NCBI GenBank assembly: GCA_039819785.1
Contig: JBCBRH010000040.1
Location: 1 to 34,758 of the forward strand
Direction: 5' to 3'
Length of the DNA: 34,758 bases
Source: JBCBRD01 sp039819785
Lineage (GTDB): Bacteria; Pseudomonadota; Alphaproteobacteria; Rhizobiales; Hyphomicrobiaceae
Below the pieces are notes generated by a model that was not told the DNA's origin, ran no database searches, and saw only the letters and a list, made by a program, of their open reading frames with translations. The position numbers and the translations under genes are program-made. Below are positions 33,671 to 34,758 of this stretch, piece by piece (the stretch's first letter is position 1; every line of letters starts with the position of its first letter).

Positions 33671-34057
33671 ATGCGCATCTACAAGGACTTTACATTCGAG
33701 GCCGCCCATCGCCTCCCCGGTGCGCCGGAAGGCCATCCGAATTCCCGTATTCACGGGCATTCATTCCGTGCGCGTGTCTGGGTTGAGGGCGAACCGGACC
33801 TTGAAACGGGTCTGGTGTTCCACTTCGATGACCTGAGCGCTGCCATCCAGGATAGTCGCGAGGCGCTGGATCATCGCTTTCTCAATGACATCGATGGGCT
33901 TGCAACTCCGACGCTGGAAACCATTACCGCCTGGCTTTGGAACCGCCTTTCAAACCGCATTCCGGGGCTGGCCAGGATCGAGGTGTCTCGCGACAGTTGC
34001 CATGAGGGTTGCGTCTATGATGGCCCACCCGCGACACGCGCTTTGGCTGCTGAGTAG
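33671..34057 (+). CDS. queD: 6-carboxytetrahydropterin synthase-like QueD, catalytic Cys replaced by Asn
   Basis: The protein is of the COG0720 fold, and its place beside queE and queF points to QueD, which makes 6-carboxytetrahydropterin from dihydroneopterin triphosphate. Zinc ligands are seen as His13 (FEAAHRLPG), His28 and His30 (RIHGHSF), and the Asp-His pair in LDHRFLND. The QueD motif CxxxHGH, however, has Asn24 (AAT, 33740-33742) in place of the catalytic Cys. The Glu of the C-terminal KET motif of E. coli QueD is Asp here (RDS). Length (128) is normal. It may work by another residue, with lower rate, or on another pterin. PTPS-III relatives have Glu, not Asn, at this place. Confidence 0.88.
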   Translation: MRIYKDFTFEAAHRLPGAPEGHPNSRIHGHSFRARVWVEGEPDLETGLVFHFDDLSAAIQDSREALDHRFLNDIDGLATPTLETITAWLWNRLSNRIPGLARIEVSRDSCHEGCVYDGPPATRALAAE

Positions 34058-34077
34058 TTTCCCCTCCCCTCGGCGCA

Positions 34078-34572
34078 ATGAAGATATCCGCAGACAAGAT
34101 GGGCGCAGATGAGATGCCGAACACACCCGACGTTCAGCTGCTTGGCCAGGACAGCGCAATACCGAAATCGCCCAAGGAAGCGGTCCTGGATCGGGTTCCC
34201 AACCCGCATCCGGACAGCTTTTACGTGGCGCGGTTCGTGGCCCCTGAATTCACGTCCATCTGCCCGGTGACCAGCCAGCCGGACTTTGCGCATCTGGTCA
34301 TCGACTATGTTCCCAAGGACTGGCTTGTCGAATCAAAGTCATTGAAGTTGTATCTGACTTCGTTTCGCGACCATGGTGCATTTCACGAGGATTGCACCGT
34401 CGGGATCGGCAAGCGATTGGCCGGTCTGCTTGATCCCCACTTCATGCGGATTGGCGGCTATTGGTACCCGCGCGGCGGTATTCCGATCGACGTTTTCTGG
34501 CAGCATGGCAGCGTGCCGGATGGCGTATGGCTGCCGGACCAAGGTGTGGCCCCCTACCGTGGGCGCGGTTGA
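34078..34572 (+). CDS. queF: NADPH-dependent 7-cyano-7-deazaguanine reductase QueF
   Basis: QueF reduces the nitrile of preQ0 to preQ1. The single-domain (YkvM) type is seen: catalytic Cys in FTSICPVTSQPDFAH and the QueF motif ESKSLKLYLTSFR, with HEDC and YPRGGIPIDVF further on. The start is uncertain, since ATGs at 34078, 34099 and 34114 are all in frame and none has a clear ribosome binding site. It closes the queuosine group 20 bases behind queD. Confidence 0.95.
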   Translation: MKISADKMGADEMPNTPDVQLLGQDSAIPKSPKEAVLDRVPNPHPDSFYVARFVAPEFTSICPVTSQPDFAHLVIDYVPKDWLVESKSLKLYLTSFRDHGAFHEDCTVGIGKRLAGLLDPHFMRIGGYWYPRGGIPIDVFWQHGSVPDGVWLPDQGVAPYRGRG

Positions 34573-34593
34573 TCATGGTGTGGTCTTGAGTTG

Positions 34594-34641
34594 GAGCATG
34601 TTCCGGGCGGAAAACCGCGGACACTTTTCCTGAACATGCTC
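34594..34641. repeat. REP-like palindromic element next to IS630 end
   Basis: The arms GAGCATGTTCCGG and CCTGAACATGCTC pair over 12 of 13 bases around an inner hairpin GCGGAAAACCGC. Such palindromes are dispersed in many alphaproteobacterial genomes. The right IS630 copy begins in the CTAG at its edge (34641-34644). The outer arm resembles the start of the IS end, GAGCATTTCCG. Confidence 0.75.
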
Positions 34642-34758
34642 TAGAGCATTTCCGATTTAGTTGGAACCGTATCCGCAGTTGTCGATGTAGTTTCGGCATT
34701 CCTGCGGTGACAGCGTTGGCACAAGGTGTGCGAGGCGTTCGCTTATGGCATCGAGCGA
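34642..34758 (-). mobile_element. IS630-family insertion sequence, second copy, 3' end only
   Basis: This is the reverse complement of the element end at the left side of the window, identical over 118 bases including the CTAG. It is cut by the window edge. Confidence 0.88.
34657..34758 (-). CDS. IS630-family transposase, C-terminal fragment (partial at window edge)
   Basis: The last 33 codons and the stop of the same transposase as at the left end: SLDAISERLAHLVPTLSPQE to CGYGSN. The DDE residues lie beyond the window edge, so activity cannot be judged. Confidence 0.87.
   Translation of the reverse strand, partial: SLDAISERLAHLVPTLSPQECRNYIDNCGYGSN

Overview
The window looks like chromosomal DNA of an alphaproteobacterium, most like the Rhodospirillales and relatives. 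The basis is gene content and order: the dusB(nifR3)-ntrB-ntrC-ntrY-ntrX-trkA-dat-hfq-hflX series, a fused ispDF, eno-ftsB-pdhA-pdhB with a lipoyl domain on E1 beta, lipA next to a COQ10/RatA-like gene and a CinA-family gene, and an alphaproteobacterial porin. No tRNA, rRNA or CRISPR was seen. Both window ends lie inside copies of one IS630-family element in inverted orientation, and the shared 118 bases are identical. The window is therefore probably a contig that stops at a repeat.

Layout. 1-261: 3' end of the IS630 copy. 262-617: no convincing gene. 618-1376 (-): unknown membrane protein. 1452-2381 (+): mazG, convergent with what follows. 2473-15559 (-): nitrogen-regulation operon, read from dusB through ntrBC, ntrYX, trkA and dat to hfq and hflX. 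15713-18248 (+): ispDF, a MarR regulator, a terminator and pncC. 18278-19900 (-): COQ10/RatA-like gene and lipA. 20138-21883 (-): two GlsB/YeaQ-type membrane proteins, then two small paralogous lipoproteins. 22176-26613 (-): pyruvate-dehydrogenase-like operon (E1 alpha, E1 beta with lipoyl domain, exported DUF5076-like protein, E2-like protein). 26964-28709 (-): ftsB and eno. 29191-30438 (+): porin with terminator. 30675-34572: queuosine precursor set queC, small conserved gene, yhhQ (-), queE, queD, queF. 34594-34758: palindrome abutting the second IS630 copy.

The most unusual part is the pyruvate-dehydrogenase-like operon. Its frames are open and linked by ATGA overlaps, yet key residues are missing in every subunit. 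The lipoyl lysine of the E1 beta lipoyl domain is Arg. The E2-like protein has no lipoyl domain and lacks both the His and the Asp of the HRxxDG motif. E1 beta has Gln where the family has a conserved active-site His. The E1 alpha thiamine-diphosphate motif reads GDA instead of GDG. The E3-binding domain of the E2-like protein looks intact. No lpd lies between this operon and lipA. I infer a pseudo-enzyme complex or a repurposed one; a working pyruvate dehydrogenase would have to be encoded elsewhere.

Two smaller oddities stand out. QueD has Asn at the position of the catalytic Cys of its CxxxHGH motif. Several housekeeping proteins (MazG, D-amino acid transaminase, HflX, NtrB, IspDF, E1 alpha) carry low-complexity extensions or inserts that their families do not need.
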